A DNA stretch of 64,000 nt, taken from the NCBI RefSeq assembly GCF_041361345.1, contig NZ_JBGKAD010000001.1:2914001-2978000 (forward strand). Direction: 5' to 3'. This document shows positions 16,663 through 24,890 of this stretch, piece by piece. The number at the start of each line of letters is the position of its first letter. Within the stretch, counting starts at the first letter, position 1. Under the pieces are notes generated by a model. The model had not been told where the DNA came from. It saw only the letters and a program-made list of their open reading frames with translations, and ran no database searches. A program made the position numbers and the translations under genes. Source of the DNA: Halobaculum sp. MBLA0147. GTDB taxonomy: Archaea > Halobacteriota > Halobacteria > Halobacteriales > Haloferacaceae.

Positions 16663-17538
16663 TCACGCCCGCCACTCGCGGACTCGCGTCACCGCGTCGG
16701 CGACGGTGTCGCGGACGGCGTCCACCAGCGGCGTCGGGAGGTGACCGACGAGTCGCAGCCCCCACGCGGGCCAGCCGACGGGGTAGCTCGCCCGCGGTCG
16801 CGCGACTGTCGCGGCGTGGACGACGACCCGCGCAACGCGTTCGGGGGAGACGGCGGCGAGTCCGCCGTCCAACAGTCGCCCACGCTCCAGTCGTCGGTAC
16901 GTCTCCGCGAACGCAGCGTGGCGGTCCGCGGACGGTGGGAGTCGCTCCAGCCCCCGCTCGTCGAACGGGGTGTCGACCCAGGCGGGTTCGACGGTCGTCG
17001 CCGCGACGCCGGTGCCGCGACACTCCGCGCGGAGCGCGTCCGTCGTCGTCGCCGCGGCGGCCTTCGCGGCCGCGTAGTGGCCCGTGCCCGGGAACACCGT
17101 CCGCGCGAGTGAACTCGTCACCGTCACCACGTTGCCGTCGGCGGCGCGCAGGAGGTCGAACGCCGTCCGCGCGAGCGCCGTCGGCCCGTGGACCAGCACG
17201 TCGTACAACTCCCGGACGGCCGTCTCGTCGGTGTCGAGCACCGCGCCGGGGAGTGCGTACCCCGCCACGTTCGCCAGACAGTCGAGGCGTCCCGTCTCCG
17301 CGGCGATCCGGTCGCGGACCCGCTCGCGGTCCGCCGCGTCGGTCACGTCGAGTTCCGCGGTGACCACGTCGTCGTCGTCCACCCACGGGTCGGTCTCGTC
17401 GAGTGCCGCCGCCACGTCCGTCGCGTACACGCGCCACCCGTCCGCGCGGAACCGCTCGACGACGGCGCGGCCGACACCACCCGCCGCACCGGTGACGAGT
17501 GCCGTCTCGGTAGAGGGACTCGTCGTCTCGTCGTGCAC
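16663..17538 (-). CDS. Short-chain dehydrogenase/reductase
   Basis: The 291-residue protein has the SDR pattern: V-T-G-A-A-G-G-V-G-R for dinucleotide binding at about 15-25, D-V-T-D at about 67, N-V-A-G at about 92, catalytic V-T-S-S and the Y-A-A-A-K pair. The C-terminal extension ends R-L-V-G-H-L-P-T-P-L-V-D, as in SDRs of the retinol-dehydrogenase-like group. The substrate is unknown. The GTG at 17538 is the first start after the repeat-filled spacer shared with the divergent Gfo/Idh gene, so the two may be co-regulated. Confidence 0.85.
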   Translation of the reverse strand: MHDETTSPSTETALVTGAAGGVGRAVVERFRADGWRVYATDVAAALDETDPWVDDDDVVTAELDVTDAADRERVRDRIAAETGRLDCLANVAGYALPGAVLDTDETAVRELYDVLVHGPTALARTAFDLLRAADGNVVTVTSSLARTVFPGTGHYAAAKAAAATTTDALRAECRGTGVAATTVEPAWVDTPFDERGLERLPPSADRHAAFAETYRRLERGRLLDGGLAAVSPERVARVVVHAATVARPRASYPVGWPAWGLRLVGHLPTPLVDAVRDTVADAVTRVREWRA

Positions 17539-17574
17539 GACCGATCTCGGGGGCGCCAGCGTGTTGAACCCGCC

Positions 17575-17682
17575 GGACGTGGACCGGCGGGTGTCGGACG
17601 GGGCGGACGTGGACCGGCGGGTGTCGAGCCCACCGGACGTGGACCGGCGGGTGTCGAACGCGCCGAACACGACCCGCCGGGA
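17575..17682. repeat. 30-base tandem repeat between divergent genes
   Basis: The 22-base sequence GGACGTGGACCGGCGGGTGT plus CG occurs exactly at 17575, 17605 and 17635, and a decayed fourth copy follows near 17665. It fills most of the 183-base spacer between the SDR gene (minus strand) and the Gfo/Idh gene (plus strand). The period of 30 would keep a reading frame, but neither frame looks like protein. Confidence 0.9.
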
Positions 17683-17721
17683 AACCAACCCACAAGTTCC
17701 CCACGACCCGAGGAGGCGGGT

Positions 17722-18825
17722 ATGTACCAGGTGGGGATCGTCGGCTGTGGCGTGATCGGGGAGCGACTGGCGTCGACGTTCGCGGAGCACGAGGCGACGA
17801 CGGTGACGGTCGCCTGCGACCGCGACGAGACGCGCGTCTCCGAGTTCGCGGCCGACCACGACTGCGAGGCCGTGACGGACCACCAGACGCTGGTGACACA
17901 CGAGGCCGTCGACGTGGTGTACGTCGGCGTCCCGCCCGCACACCACGTCGCGGTGGCGACGGACGCGCTGGCGGCCGGACGGCACGTGCTCTGTGAGAAA
18001 CCGATCGCGCCGACCGCCGACGGCGGCGAGGAACTCGTCGCGGCGGCCGCGTCCGCGACGGTCGCCGACGGCGTCGCGGACGGGCGGACGGACGGCGCCG
18101 CCGAGGCCGACGAGGTGGGTCCCGCGTCGGGCGGTGACGGAGCGGCGGCCGCGACGGGCGCCGACCGGCGGCCGGTGACGGGCGTGAACCTCCCGTTCCG
18201 GTACACGCCGGGGTTCCGCGAGCTCCGCGAGCGGGTCCGCGAGGGCGCCGTCGGCGACGTGTGCCGCGTCGACTTGCACTTCCGGTTCCCGCGGTGGCCC
18301 CGCGAGTGGCAGGACGTGTCGTGGCTGGAGGGACGCGAACAGGGTGGCCCGATCCGCGAAGTGGGGACACACTTCCTGTTCGGCGTCGAGGAGATCTTCG
18401 GGTCGATCCGCCGCCTCACCGCCGAGGCCCAGTACGCCGGCCCGGACCGCTACGAGCAGTCCGTCGTCGGCTCGTTCGCCGTCGACGATCTCGACGGCGA
18501 CGGGGAGGTCCACGGGACGCTGGACCTGGCGACGGACGTGGCCGCGAGCGAGGAGAACTCCATCACCGTGTTGGGGACCGACGGGTCGCTGTCGCTGATG
18601 GAGTGGTACAAACTGATCGCAGACCGCGGCGAGGACGACGAGCAGGTGTTGGTCGACAGTCGAGCGTCCTCAACGCTGGCTCTCGTTGACGCCTTCGTCG
18701 CGGAACTCGACGGCGAAGGTGGCGATCTAGTGTCCTTCGAGGAGGCGACACGGGTGCAACGCGCCGTCGACGCCGTGTTCGACTCGGGGGGCGAGCCGGT
18801 GTCGCTCGCCGCGGACGCCGAGTGA
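17722..18825 (+). CDS. Gfo/Idh/MocA family oxidoreductase
   Basis: The 367-residue protein starts with a Rossmann motif (V-G-I-V-G-C-G-V-I-G-E-R) and carries C-E-K-P-I-A near residue 94, the conserved Lys/Pro signature of this NAD(P)-dependent sugar or inositol dehydrogenase family. The C-terminal half (about 160-360) is the substrate beta-sheet domain, with G-G-P-I-R-E-V-G-T-H-F at the active site. An acidic Ala/Gly insertion at about 112-150 breaks the Rossmann domain end. A purine-rich GGAGG lies six bases before the ATG, a rarer case of a Shine-Dalgarno-led gene in this window. The 3' end runs into a 20-base repeat. Confidence 0.87.
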   Translation: MYQVGIVGCGVIGERLASTFAEHEATTVTVACDRDETRVSEFAADHDCEAVTDHQTLVTHEAVDVVYVGVPPAHHVAVATDALAAGRHVLCEKPIAPTADGGEELVAAAASATVADGVADGRTDGAAEADEVGPASGGDGAAAATGADRRPVTGVNLPFRYTPGFRELRERVREGAVGDVCRVDLHFRFPRWPREWQDVSWLEGREQGGPIREVGTHFLFGVEEIFGSIRRLTAEAQYAGPDRYEQSVVGSFAVDDLDGDGEVHGTLDLATDVAASEENSITVLGTDGSLSLMEWYKLIADRGEDDEQVLVDSRASSTLALVDAFVAELDGEGGDLVSFEEATRVQRAVDAVFDSGGEPVSLAADAE

Positions 18826-18900
18826 CCCCGGTCGCCGAGTGAGTGCTGCAGACGGCGGGTGAGTGCCGTAGACGCCGAACGAGTGCTCCGGACGCCGAGT
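18814..18900. repeat. 20-base degenerate tandem repeat derived from a gene 3' end
   Basis: Starting with the last codons and stop of the Gfo/Idh gene (GACGCCGAGTGA), a unit of about 20 bases recurs at 18831, 18851, 18871 and 18891. The copies read GTCGCCGAGTGAGTGC, GACGGCGGGTGAGTGC, GACGCCGAACGAGTGC and GACGCCGAGT. The array fills the spacer between convergent genes. Confidence 0.88.
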
Positions 18901-18908
18901 GGCGCGGC

Positions 18909-19928
18909 TCACCGCGCGAGCAGGTGGAGCCGTTCGGGCTCTACGGACAGCGAGACGGTGTCCCCGTCGGGCGCGTCGGTGGGGTCGAACGTCAGCGTCA
19001 GTTCGTCCCCGTCCGGGAGGCGAGCACTCGCTCGGACGTGGTCCCCGAGGTAGAAGCGATCCTCCAGTGTCGCCTCCACCGGACCGCCGCCAACGTCGAA
19101 CGCCTGCGGCCGAGCGACGACCGTCACCTCGCCGTCCGTCGCAGTCTCCGGTGCCGGGACCGCGGCGTACCCCAGATCTAACACCCCGTCGTCGACGGTC
19201 GCCGACAACCTGTTCGAGGTGCCGACGAAGTCCGCGACGAACGGGGTCGCCGGGCGCTCGTACACTTCCTCGGGGGTCCCGACCTGCTCCACTCGACCGT
19301 CGTTCAACACCGCGATCCGGTCACACATCACCATCGCCTCCGCCTGGTCGTGGGTGACGTAGAGACTCGTCACGTCGAGATCGGCCAGCAGCCCGCCGAT
19401 CTCCTCCTGGAGGCGCGTCTTCAGCTTCGCGTCGAGCCCGGTCATCGGCTCGTCCAACAGGAGGACCCGTGGCTCGATCGCCAGCGCGCGGGCGAGGCCG
19501 ACGCGCTGTTGTTGGCCACCCGACAGCGTCGTCGGGTCGCGGTCACCCAGCCCGCCGATCCCGAGCAGTTCGAGCAACTCGGCCGCCCGCTCGTGACGCT
19601 CGGCGCGGGGGACGTCCCGCATCTTGAGCCCGAAGGCGACGTTCTCGCGGACGCTCATGTTGTCGAACAGCGCGTACGACTGGAACACCAGTCCCACGTC
19701 GCGTCGCTCCGGAGGCACGTCCGTCACCGGCTCGCCGTCGAAGGCGACCCGGCCCTCCGTCGGCGTCTCGAACCCGGCGACCGTCCGGAGTGTGGTCGTC
19801 TTCCCGCAGCCGGACGGGCCGACGAGGCCGAGCGTCTCGCCCGGTTCGACGGTGAGCGAGACCCCGTCGACCGCGACCGTCTCGTCGAAGCGTTTCGTCA
19901 CGTCGCGTAGTTCCACTCGTTCACTCAT
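18909..19928 (-). CDS. ABC transporter ATP-binding protein (FbpC/PotA-like)
   Basis: The 339-residue ATPase has Walker A G-P-S-G-C-G-K-T-T near residue 35, Q-loop F-Q-S-Y-A-L-F, signature L-S-G-G-Q-Q-Q-R-V, Walker B L-L-L-D-E-P-M-T-G-L-D and the T-H-D-Q switch His. A TOBE-type domain follows from about 235 (R-P-Q-A-F-D ... F-D-P-T-D-A-P). It energises uptake by the two permeases and binding protein just upstream on the same strand. The TOBE domain and operon order (binding protein, permease, permease, ATPase) point to iron, thiamine or polyamine uptake. Confidence 0.92.
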   Translation of the reverse strand: MSERVELRDVTKRFDETVAVDGVSLTVEPGETLGLVGPSGCGKTTTLRTVAGFETPTEGRVAFDGEPVTDVPPERRDVGLVFQSYALFDNMSVRENVAFGLKMRDVPRAERHERAAELLELLGIGGLGDRDPTTLSGGQQQRVGLARALAIEPRVLLLDEPMTGLDAKLKTRLQEEIGGLLADLDVTSLYVTHDQAEAMVMCDRIAVLNDGRVEQVGTPEEVYERPATPFVADFVGTSNRLSATVDDGVLDLGYAAVPAPETATDGEVTVVARPQAFDVGGGPVEATLEDRFYLGDHVRASARLPDGDELTLTFDPTDAPDGDTVSLSVEPERLHLLAR

Positions 19929-20039
19929 GGTGTGGTCTCGTCGCCGCTCGTGGTCGTGTGGCTGTGCCGTACCGTACTCGGTGCCGGGCCTCCGCTCGGC
20001 TGCCCCGGGGACGGAGCGAGCCCCCGTCGACACCGGGTG

Positions 20040-20981
20040 TCACTGGACACCTCCCGTCGAGAACCCGCGTTCGCCGGTCGCACGCAGCAGGGCGGTGACG
20101 CCGGCGACGATCAGGAAGTAGATCGACACCGCCGCGGCCGCCCGCTGGAACGGGTTGTTCGAGATGTTCTCGAAGAGGAACAGCGAGAACGGCTTCGGGC
20201 CCCGCGAGTAGACGACGTACGAGAAGTTGAACTCCGCCGCCGCCAGCGTCCAACAGACGATCGACCCCGAGAGGATGCCGCGTTTCGCGTTCGGGAGGAT
20301 CACCGTCGCGACCGTCCGTGGCCACGACGCCCCCAGCGAGCGCGCGGTCTCCTCCAGCCGTCTGAGGTCCATCGACTCGAACGACGACTGGACGGCCAAC
20401 ACCATGTACGGCGCCTTCAGAAGCGAGTAGCCGATCACCAGCGCGACCGCACTCGGCAGGTTCGGGTACGTCCGCAGGAACGCGATCCCGAGGACGATCC
20501 CCGGCACGACCGGCAACACCGCGACGGTGTTCAGCCAGTCGCGTCCGGCGAACTCGTACCGCGTCACCGCGTACGCGATGGGGATCCCGACGACGAGGTT
20601 CACCCCGACACCACCCAGCGCGAGCAGGACGCTGAAGGCGAGACTCGCGGGGATCCGGACGGCGAGTCCCGTCGCCGGTACGTCGACGACCCAGGTCCCG
20701 AGGCCACGAGAGGCGCCGACCGTCTCCGCGAGACCCAGCGCCTGTGCCCAGTGGGTCAGCGTCAGCGGGCCGCTCGGGCCGACACCGGCCCAGCTCTCGA
20801 AGAACGACGCGACGAACGTGAGCACCACGGGCCCGATCAGGAACACCACGCAGCCGACGACCAGCCCGACGAGCGCCCGGCGCCCGACGGCGGCCGACAG
20901 CCGGTCCAGCACGCCGATCGAGGTGTCGGGCACGCCCCGGACAGCGAGTCCGCCGTCGGCCGCGACGTCGTCGTCGGTCAC
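20040..20981 (-). CDS. ABC transporter permease (second of pair)
   Basis: The 313-residue protein has about six hydrophobic segments and the EAA loop E-T-A-R-S-L-G-A-S-W-P-R-T-V-A-T-V-I-L-P, which couples to the ATPase. It is the PotC/FbpB-C-type partner of the permease upstream. Its GTG start overlaps the stop of that gene by four bases (GTGA), indicating translational coupling. An acidic tail precedes the first helix. About 110 bases separate its stop from the ATPase start. Confidence 0.9.
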   Translation of the reverse strand: MTDDDVAADGGLAVRGVPDTSIGVLDRLSAAVGRRALVGLVVGCVVFLIGPVVLTFVASFFESWAGVGPSGPLTLTHWAQALGLAETVGASRGLGTWVVDVPATGLAVRIPASLAFSVLLALGGVGVNLVVGIPIAYAVTRYEFAGRDWLNTVAVLPVVPGIVLGIAFLRTYPNLPSAVALVIGYSLLKAPYMVLAVQSSFESMDLRRLEETARSLGASWPRTVATVILPNAKRGILSGSIVCWTLAAAEFNFSYVVYSRGPKPFSLFLFENISNNPFQRAAAAVSIYFLIVAGVTALLRATGERGFSTGGVQ

Positions 20982-21961
20982 GCCTCGGCCACCTCCGCGT
21001 CCGTGAAGCGCAGTCCGGCGAAGGTGAACAGCAGGGTGAACGCGAAGAACACCGTCGCCAACGCCGACGCCATCGGGAGGTCGAACCCGACCTGGATCTC
21101 CTGGTCGAACCGGAAGGTGATCACCGACAGCGCCTTCAACACGAGTACGGTGCCGAAGATGGCGAGCGCGGTGCGGAACGTGAGGATCACCGCGCCGACG
21201 ACACCGGGCCGGATCTGTGGGAGGGTGACGTACCGGAACGTCTCCCACGGACTCGCACCCAACGAGCGAGCGGCGGCCTCGGCGTCCTCGTTCACCTCGG
21301 CGTACGTCCCGCGCAACAGGAACGTCGCCCGCGGGATCATCGAGTACAGGTAGCCGAAGAACAGCCCGAGGATCGCCTTCGTCGAGCCTGACGGTTGCCC
21401 GGTCAACGCGACCGCGTCGGGACTCGTCCCCGCGAGGACGGCGACGGCGTTCGAGAGCACGCCCGTCGTGCCGAACAACACGATCATCATGAACGCCGCG
21501 ACGATGCCGGGGAGACTGATCGGGAACGAGACCAGCGTGACGACCGCCCCTTCGAACGGGAGGTCGTACTTCTCCAACGCGTGGGCGATCCCGACGCCGA
21601 CGGCGACGCTGACGACGGTCGTCGCGGCCCCGAACCACAGCGAGTTCCAGATCACCGCGCCGTACACCGGGTCCGTCCCCGGGACGACGGCGTCACCGAC
21701 GACGGGGAGGTACGCGAGGATCGAGGCGAACAGCTCCCGGTAGGCGGACAGGGTGAACCCCTCGACGGCGAAACTGGAGGTCGAGGTGCTCACCCGCACC
21801 ATCTCGACGAGCGGGACGAAGGCCCCGAACGTCGCCAGCGCGAGGAACGGCAGCGACAACACCGCGATCCGTCGTCGCTCGCGGTCGCGTTCGGTCTCCG
21901 GGAGTGCGGTCGTCGCGGCGCGCTCTCGGAGGCCGGTCTCCTCGGAGTCGAGTGCGGCCAT
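20978..21961 (-). CDS. ABC transporter permease (first of pair)
   Basis: The 327-residue protein has an N-terminal charged tail, about six membrane segments, and the EAA loop A-A-A-R-S-L-G-A-S-P-W-E-T-F-R-Y-V-T-L-P near residue 250. It belongs to the binding-protein-dependent inner membrane component family (PotB/FbpB-like). It starts six bases after the solute-binding protein stop and overlaps the next permease by four bases, so the four genes form one operon. Confidence 0.9.
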   Translation of the reverse strand: MAALDSEETGLRERAATTALPETERDRERRRIAVLSLPFLALATFGAFVPLVEMVRVSTSTSSFAVEGFTLSAYRELFASILAYLPVVGDAVVPGTDPVYGAVIWNSLWFGAATTVVSVAVGVGIAHALEKYDLPFEGAVVTLVSFPISLPGIVAAFMMIVLFGTTGVLSNAVAVLAGTSPDAVALTGQPSGSTKAILGLFFGYLYSMIPRATFLLRGTYAEVNEDAEAAARSLGASPWETFRYVTLPQIRPGVVGAVILTFRTALAIFGTVLVLKALSVITFRFDQEIQVGFDLPMASALATVFFAFTLLFTFAGLRFTDAEVAEA

Positions 21962-21966
21962 CGGCC

Positions 21967-23181
21967 TCAGTACCCCGTCAGTCCGACACCCTTCCCGATC
22001 TCCTCGATGATCGACTCCTGGTTGTCGACCAGCTTCGTGTAGTCGACCTGGAACTCCGTCTCCTCGTAGCGAGACTGTGGCGGGAACTCCTCGGGCATCT
22101 CCAACTCCGGCGCCCGGATCGGCCGGACGAACGCGTCGAGGAACTTCCGTTGCCCCTCCAGGGAGAGCACGTAGTCCATGAACAGCTTACACGCCTCCGG
22201 GTTCGGGGCGCCTTTCAGCATCCCGTAGCCGTACGGCTGGTTGAACGCACCCTTCTCGCCGTTCGGGCCGGTGAGCAGCGTCGTCGCCACCTGGTCCTCC
22301 CCGATGGAGTCGGCGTTGTACTTCAGGTCCAGCCCGGTGTAGTCGTACTCGACGAACGTGTGGACCTCGCCCTTCGTGAACTTCTGTTCGACGTTGCCCG
22401 CGAAGACGGCACCCTTCTCTTTCACCTCGTTGTAGTAGTCGATCACCGGCTGCACGTCGTCGAGACTCCCGCCGTAGGCGTTGTTGATCGACAGCGCACC
22501 CGCGAGCCCGACGGCCGCGTTCGGCGGCTGGTACTGTGTCTTCGACGCGATCTCCTCGCGTTTGAGGTCCTCCCACGTCTCCGGCGGCTCGATCCCCTGC
22601 TCCTCGTAGATGTCCTTCCGGTAGGTGACGGTCGTCGTCATCCGCCGCGTGGCGGTCATGTGGCCGTCGTCCGTCTTCAGCTTCTCCGGCACCTTGTCCC
22701 AGTTGGCCGGCTTGTACGCCTGCGTGAGTCCGTCCTGCATCGCCAGGATGCCGAAGGTGTAGCCGCCGTTGTACGCCGAGTGGGTGGGGTCCTGTGCGTG
22801 CGAGCGCAGGTCCGACAGTGCCTCGCCCGAGGAACGCTGGTCGTCGTTCAGCGGGACGCCGTACTGTTCCTCGAACGTCTCCATCTGTGCGCCCCAGTTC
22901 GACCAGCCGGTCTGGACCGCGTAGACGAACAGCTTCTCCGGGAACTCGCTCGCCGAGACGCTCGTCTGGAAGTCCCCGTACCCGACCTCGTACGTCTCGG
23001 CGTCGGAGTCGGACCCGGACGAGTCGCCGGAGCCGGAGTCACCGGACCCCGAGTCGCCGGCACCCGAACCCCCGGAGCCGCCCGCGTCCGTACTCGAGTC
23101 GCTACTGGTCACGCAGCCGGCGAGGCCGGCCGCCACCGCCGCGCCCGTCAGGGAGAGTGCTCCCCGTCTGGAGTGCGCCAT
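21967..23181 (-). CDS. Extracellular solute-binding lipoprotein of an iron/polyamine-type ABC importer
   Basis: The 404-residue protein has a short signal peptide with A-L-S-L-T-G-A-A-V-A-A-G-L-A-G-C, a lipobox whose Cys near residue 23 would be lipid-modified. A Gly/Ser/Asp linker (about 27-60) follows, then a periplasmic-binding-protein fold of the spermidine/iron family (F-V-Y-A-V-Q-T-G-W-S-N-W, Y-R-K-D-I-Y-E-E-Q-G-I, P-E-T-W-E-D-L). The start R-R-G-A-L resembles a weak twin-arginine signal, common in haloarchaea. It leads the operon with two permeases and an ATPase. The ligand cannot be assigned safely. Confidence 0.9.
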   Translation of the reverse strand: MAHSRRGALSLTGAAVAAGLAGCVTSSDSSTDAGGSGGSGAGDSGSGDSGSGDSSGSDSDAETYEVGYGDFQTSVSASEFPEKLFVYAVQTGWSNWGAQMETFEEQYGVPLNDDQRSSGEALSDLRSHAQDPTHSAYNGGYTFGILAMQDGLTQAYKPANWDKVPEKLKTDDGHMTATRRMTTTVTYRKDIYEEQGIEPPETWEDLKREEIASKTQYQPPNAAVGLAGALSINNAYGGSLDDVQPVIDYYNEVKEKGAVFAGNVEQKFTKGEVHTFVEYDYTGLDLKYNADSIGEDQVATTLLTGPNGEKGAFNQPYGYGMLKGAPNPEACKLFMDYVLSLEGQRKFLDAFVRPIRAPELEMPEEFPPQSRYEETEFQVDYTKLVDNQESIIEEIGKGVGLTGY

Positions 23182-23488
23182 GTGCGCCGCCTCGGAGGAG
23201 GGAAGAAAGAAGGTTGATATGAGTCGAACGTACGGTTGACACCGGTCACGACTGCTATATATCGTGTGTCTCCGACACAAGATGAAACTCGGCGTTGGCG
23301 AGAGCCGCCACGGAGCGTCGGCCACGGACGGGCCTCGCAGCCCGCCGTCCCGCGACGCGGTACCACTCGAACGTACCACTCGGTGAACGGTTCGGTGAAC
23401 GGTACTGTGTGCGGCGTGCAGTACCGCTCGTTCTCGTCGGCTCGCGACCACCGTAACCGACACGTCGGCGGCCGTTCAATCGGGGCGT
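23182..23488. other. 307-base gap without a gene
   Basis: It holds the importer promoter and palindrome (23255-23279) and small direct repeats at about 23358-23404 (GTACCACTCGAACGTACCACTCG and GGTGAACGGTTCGGTGAACGGT in part). I see no credible protein in either strand. Confidence 0.7.
23255..23279 (-). promoter_or_regulatory. TATA box and adjoining palindrome of the importer operon
   Basis: CTATATATCG (23255-23264) is the clearest TATA element in the 308-base gap. On the minus strand it would start transcription roughly 45-50 bases before the binding-protein ATG. TGTGTC-TCC-GACACA (23265-23279) abuts it on the upstream side, where an activator or metal-responsive repressor would bind. Confidence 0.6.
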
Positions 23489-23758
23489 ATGCCACGCGAG
23501 CGACTCGCCGACGCGAGCGAGGAACTGCGACTGGCAGCGGAGGCGGCGACCGGCGACGAGCGCGAGCGGATCTACCGGCAGGCGGACGCGCTCGCGGACG
23601 CCGCCGCGGCCGACGAGGGGCCGGACCACGGGAAACTGGCGCGGCACACTCACGCACTCCGCGAGATCGAGGACGCGGTCGACGAGACGGCCGGCGACCA
23701 CGTCGCCGCCGCTCGCGAGCTGGTGAGCGCGTACCGCGAGGGTGTCGACGGGGTGTGA
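23489..23758 (+). CDS. Small helical haloarchaeal protein (DUF7553-like)
   Basis: The 89-residue protein is almost wholly charged helix: L-A-D-A-S-E-E-L-R-L-A-A-E-A at the start and V-A-A-A-R-E-L-V-S-A-Y-R-E-G at the end, likely two or three helices packing together. It resembles small haloarchaeal proteins of the DUF7553 type, whose role is unknown. The ATG at 23489 has TTCAAT about 15 bases upstream and no clear Shine-Dalgarno sequence. Its stop lies directly at the edge of the A/T-rich island. Confidence 0.65.
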   Translation: MPRERLADASEELRLAAEAATGDERERIYRQADALADAAAADEGPDHGKLARHTHALREIEDAVDETAGDHVAAARELVSAYREGVDGV

Positions 23759-23767
23759 GTAGTTAAT

Positions 23768-24811
23768 TTACCTGCCTTTTGTTTCCTTACTCACACTATC
23801 TCCGTCTATCTCTAGTTTAATACCTCCTCCCTGTATGGATTGTACCGTTATATTTGAGTCTAAGCTCACCGGTGAATAAACGCTAATGGATTCTCCACCG
23901 ACATCTATCTCATATTTGAACTTACTCGGAGAAGTGCTATTCGCCACATCGATTTCTCTGACTCCTTTGCTCTCTAATTCAGACTCGATATCTGATCTAG
24001 ATATACCGTTTCCAGTAGCTGACCGTATGACATCTACCATATCCGGTCTATTTAGAATGTCAGAATTATTTGCTGCTTTATTCTCAAAGGCATCAATATC
24101 GCTCTCTCTTACTAGTCCGTTTCCAGACTGTGTCCGCAAATCGGACACTATCTCGGAAAGTTTGTTGAACTGGCTTAGCGAGGACTCTGACCGATTACAC
24201 TGCAGAAAGTCCTTGAAGTAGTCCGAGTCCGTTTTATCATAGATTTTAATTTCACCAGACCTTCTAAACGTCTGTGTCTTGAATAGCGGAGAGATGGCCG
24301 CCTTCTGTATGTTGGACGCATCGGGATATACTTCGTCTTGAGTTATATCGTCCAAGTCCCCGTTATCTCGGGCTAGCCTCTCGATCACCTCTGTACCCAT
24401 TTTGAGAAGAACACAGGCATTGACCGGAGTTGGAGATTGAATATTCTGTCCATCAAACTCTACTTGAGATACAAATAGAGTGCCACTTGCGGCATTGCCT
24501 TGGCTCATCTTGTTGTTCAAACTTACAGCGAGGTTGGCTGCCACATCTTCAAAGTCTTGAATACCCAGACTTGGGTTTGATACTTTAGCCAGACTCTGTC
24601 GCATACTTGAGGCCTGAATAAAATCTCCAACAAAAACGTCGCTCTTGTCTCGCATTGTTGCAATTCTATTAATATATTCATCGAAAATATCGGGGATCAG
24701 GTTCCCATATTCGGCTTTCGTTTCGGACTTAATCCTCTGGTTAGATCTCCCACCGACATCTACCTGTGCAACCTTAGTAACGTCAAATCGTACACCAGTC
24801 TGTGTACTCAT
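23768..24811 (-). CDS. NA37-like nucleoid-associated protein in an A/T-rich island
   Basis: The 347-residue protein differs sharply from its neighbours in base use: most third codon positions are A or T and TTT, AAT and ATA codons abound. Its layout matches NA37 (YejK/NdpA) proteins. An N-terminal helical part has F-E-D-V-A-A-N-L-A, a beta segment G-T-L-F-V-S-Q-V-E-F, A-C-V-L-L-K-M-G, the hallmark Q-K-A-A-I-S-P and D-S-D-Y-F-K-D-F-L-Q-C, then helices and a C-terminal strand pair. Such proteins bind DNA or are tied to phage defence contexts, but here no partner gene is present. A TTTAAATA box 24-31 bases upstream makes the ATG at 24811 leaderless. The family match is by eye. Confidence 0.6.
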   Translation of the reverse strand: MSTQTGVRFDVTKVAQVDVGGRSNQRIKSETKAEYGNLIPDIFDEYINRIATMRDKSDVFVGDFIQASSMRQSLAKVSNPSLGIQDFEDVAANLAVSLNNKMSQGNAASGTLFVSQVEFDGQNIQSPTPVNACVLLKMGTEVIERLARDNGDLDDITQDEVYPDASNIQKAAISPLFKTQTFRRSGEIKIYDKTDSDYFKDFLQCNRSESSLSQFNKLSEIVSDLRTQSGNGLVRESDIDAFENKAANNSDILNRPDMVDVIRSATGNGISRSDIESELESKGVREIDVANSTSPSKFKYEIDVGGESISVYSPVSLDSNITVQSIQGGGIKLEIDGDSVSKETKGR

Positions 24812-24834
24812 CAGTTGCCTGTTACAACCATTCG

Positions 24835-24842
24835 TATTTAAA
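24835..24842 (-). promoter_or_regulatory. TATA box of the island gene
   Basis: TTTAAATA on the minus strand lies 24-31 bases before the ATG at 24811, the standard haloarchaeal position. The island therefore carries its own promoter. Confidence 0.7.
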
Positions 24843-24890
24843 CTGCCGCAGTGGCTAGAGCGCTCGATCGGGTACAATTAAGATATAAGA

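Noticed and set aside
17575-17682. Regular repeats that might be a CRISPR array or origin iterons
   Set aside because: The 8-base gaps are too short for spacers, and no orc1/cdc6 or A/T-rich unwinding region is near.
23760-24890. An insertion sequence or integrated virus
   Set aside because: No transposase or integrase and no clear terminal repeats or target duplication; only a 6-base TTAATT/AATTAA pair at the edges, which chance can explain.
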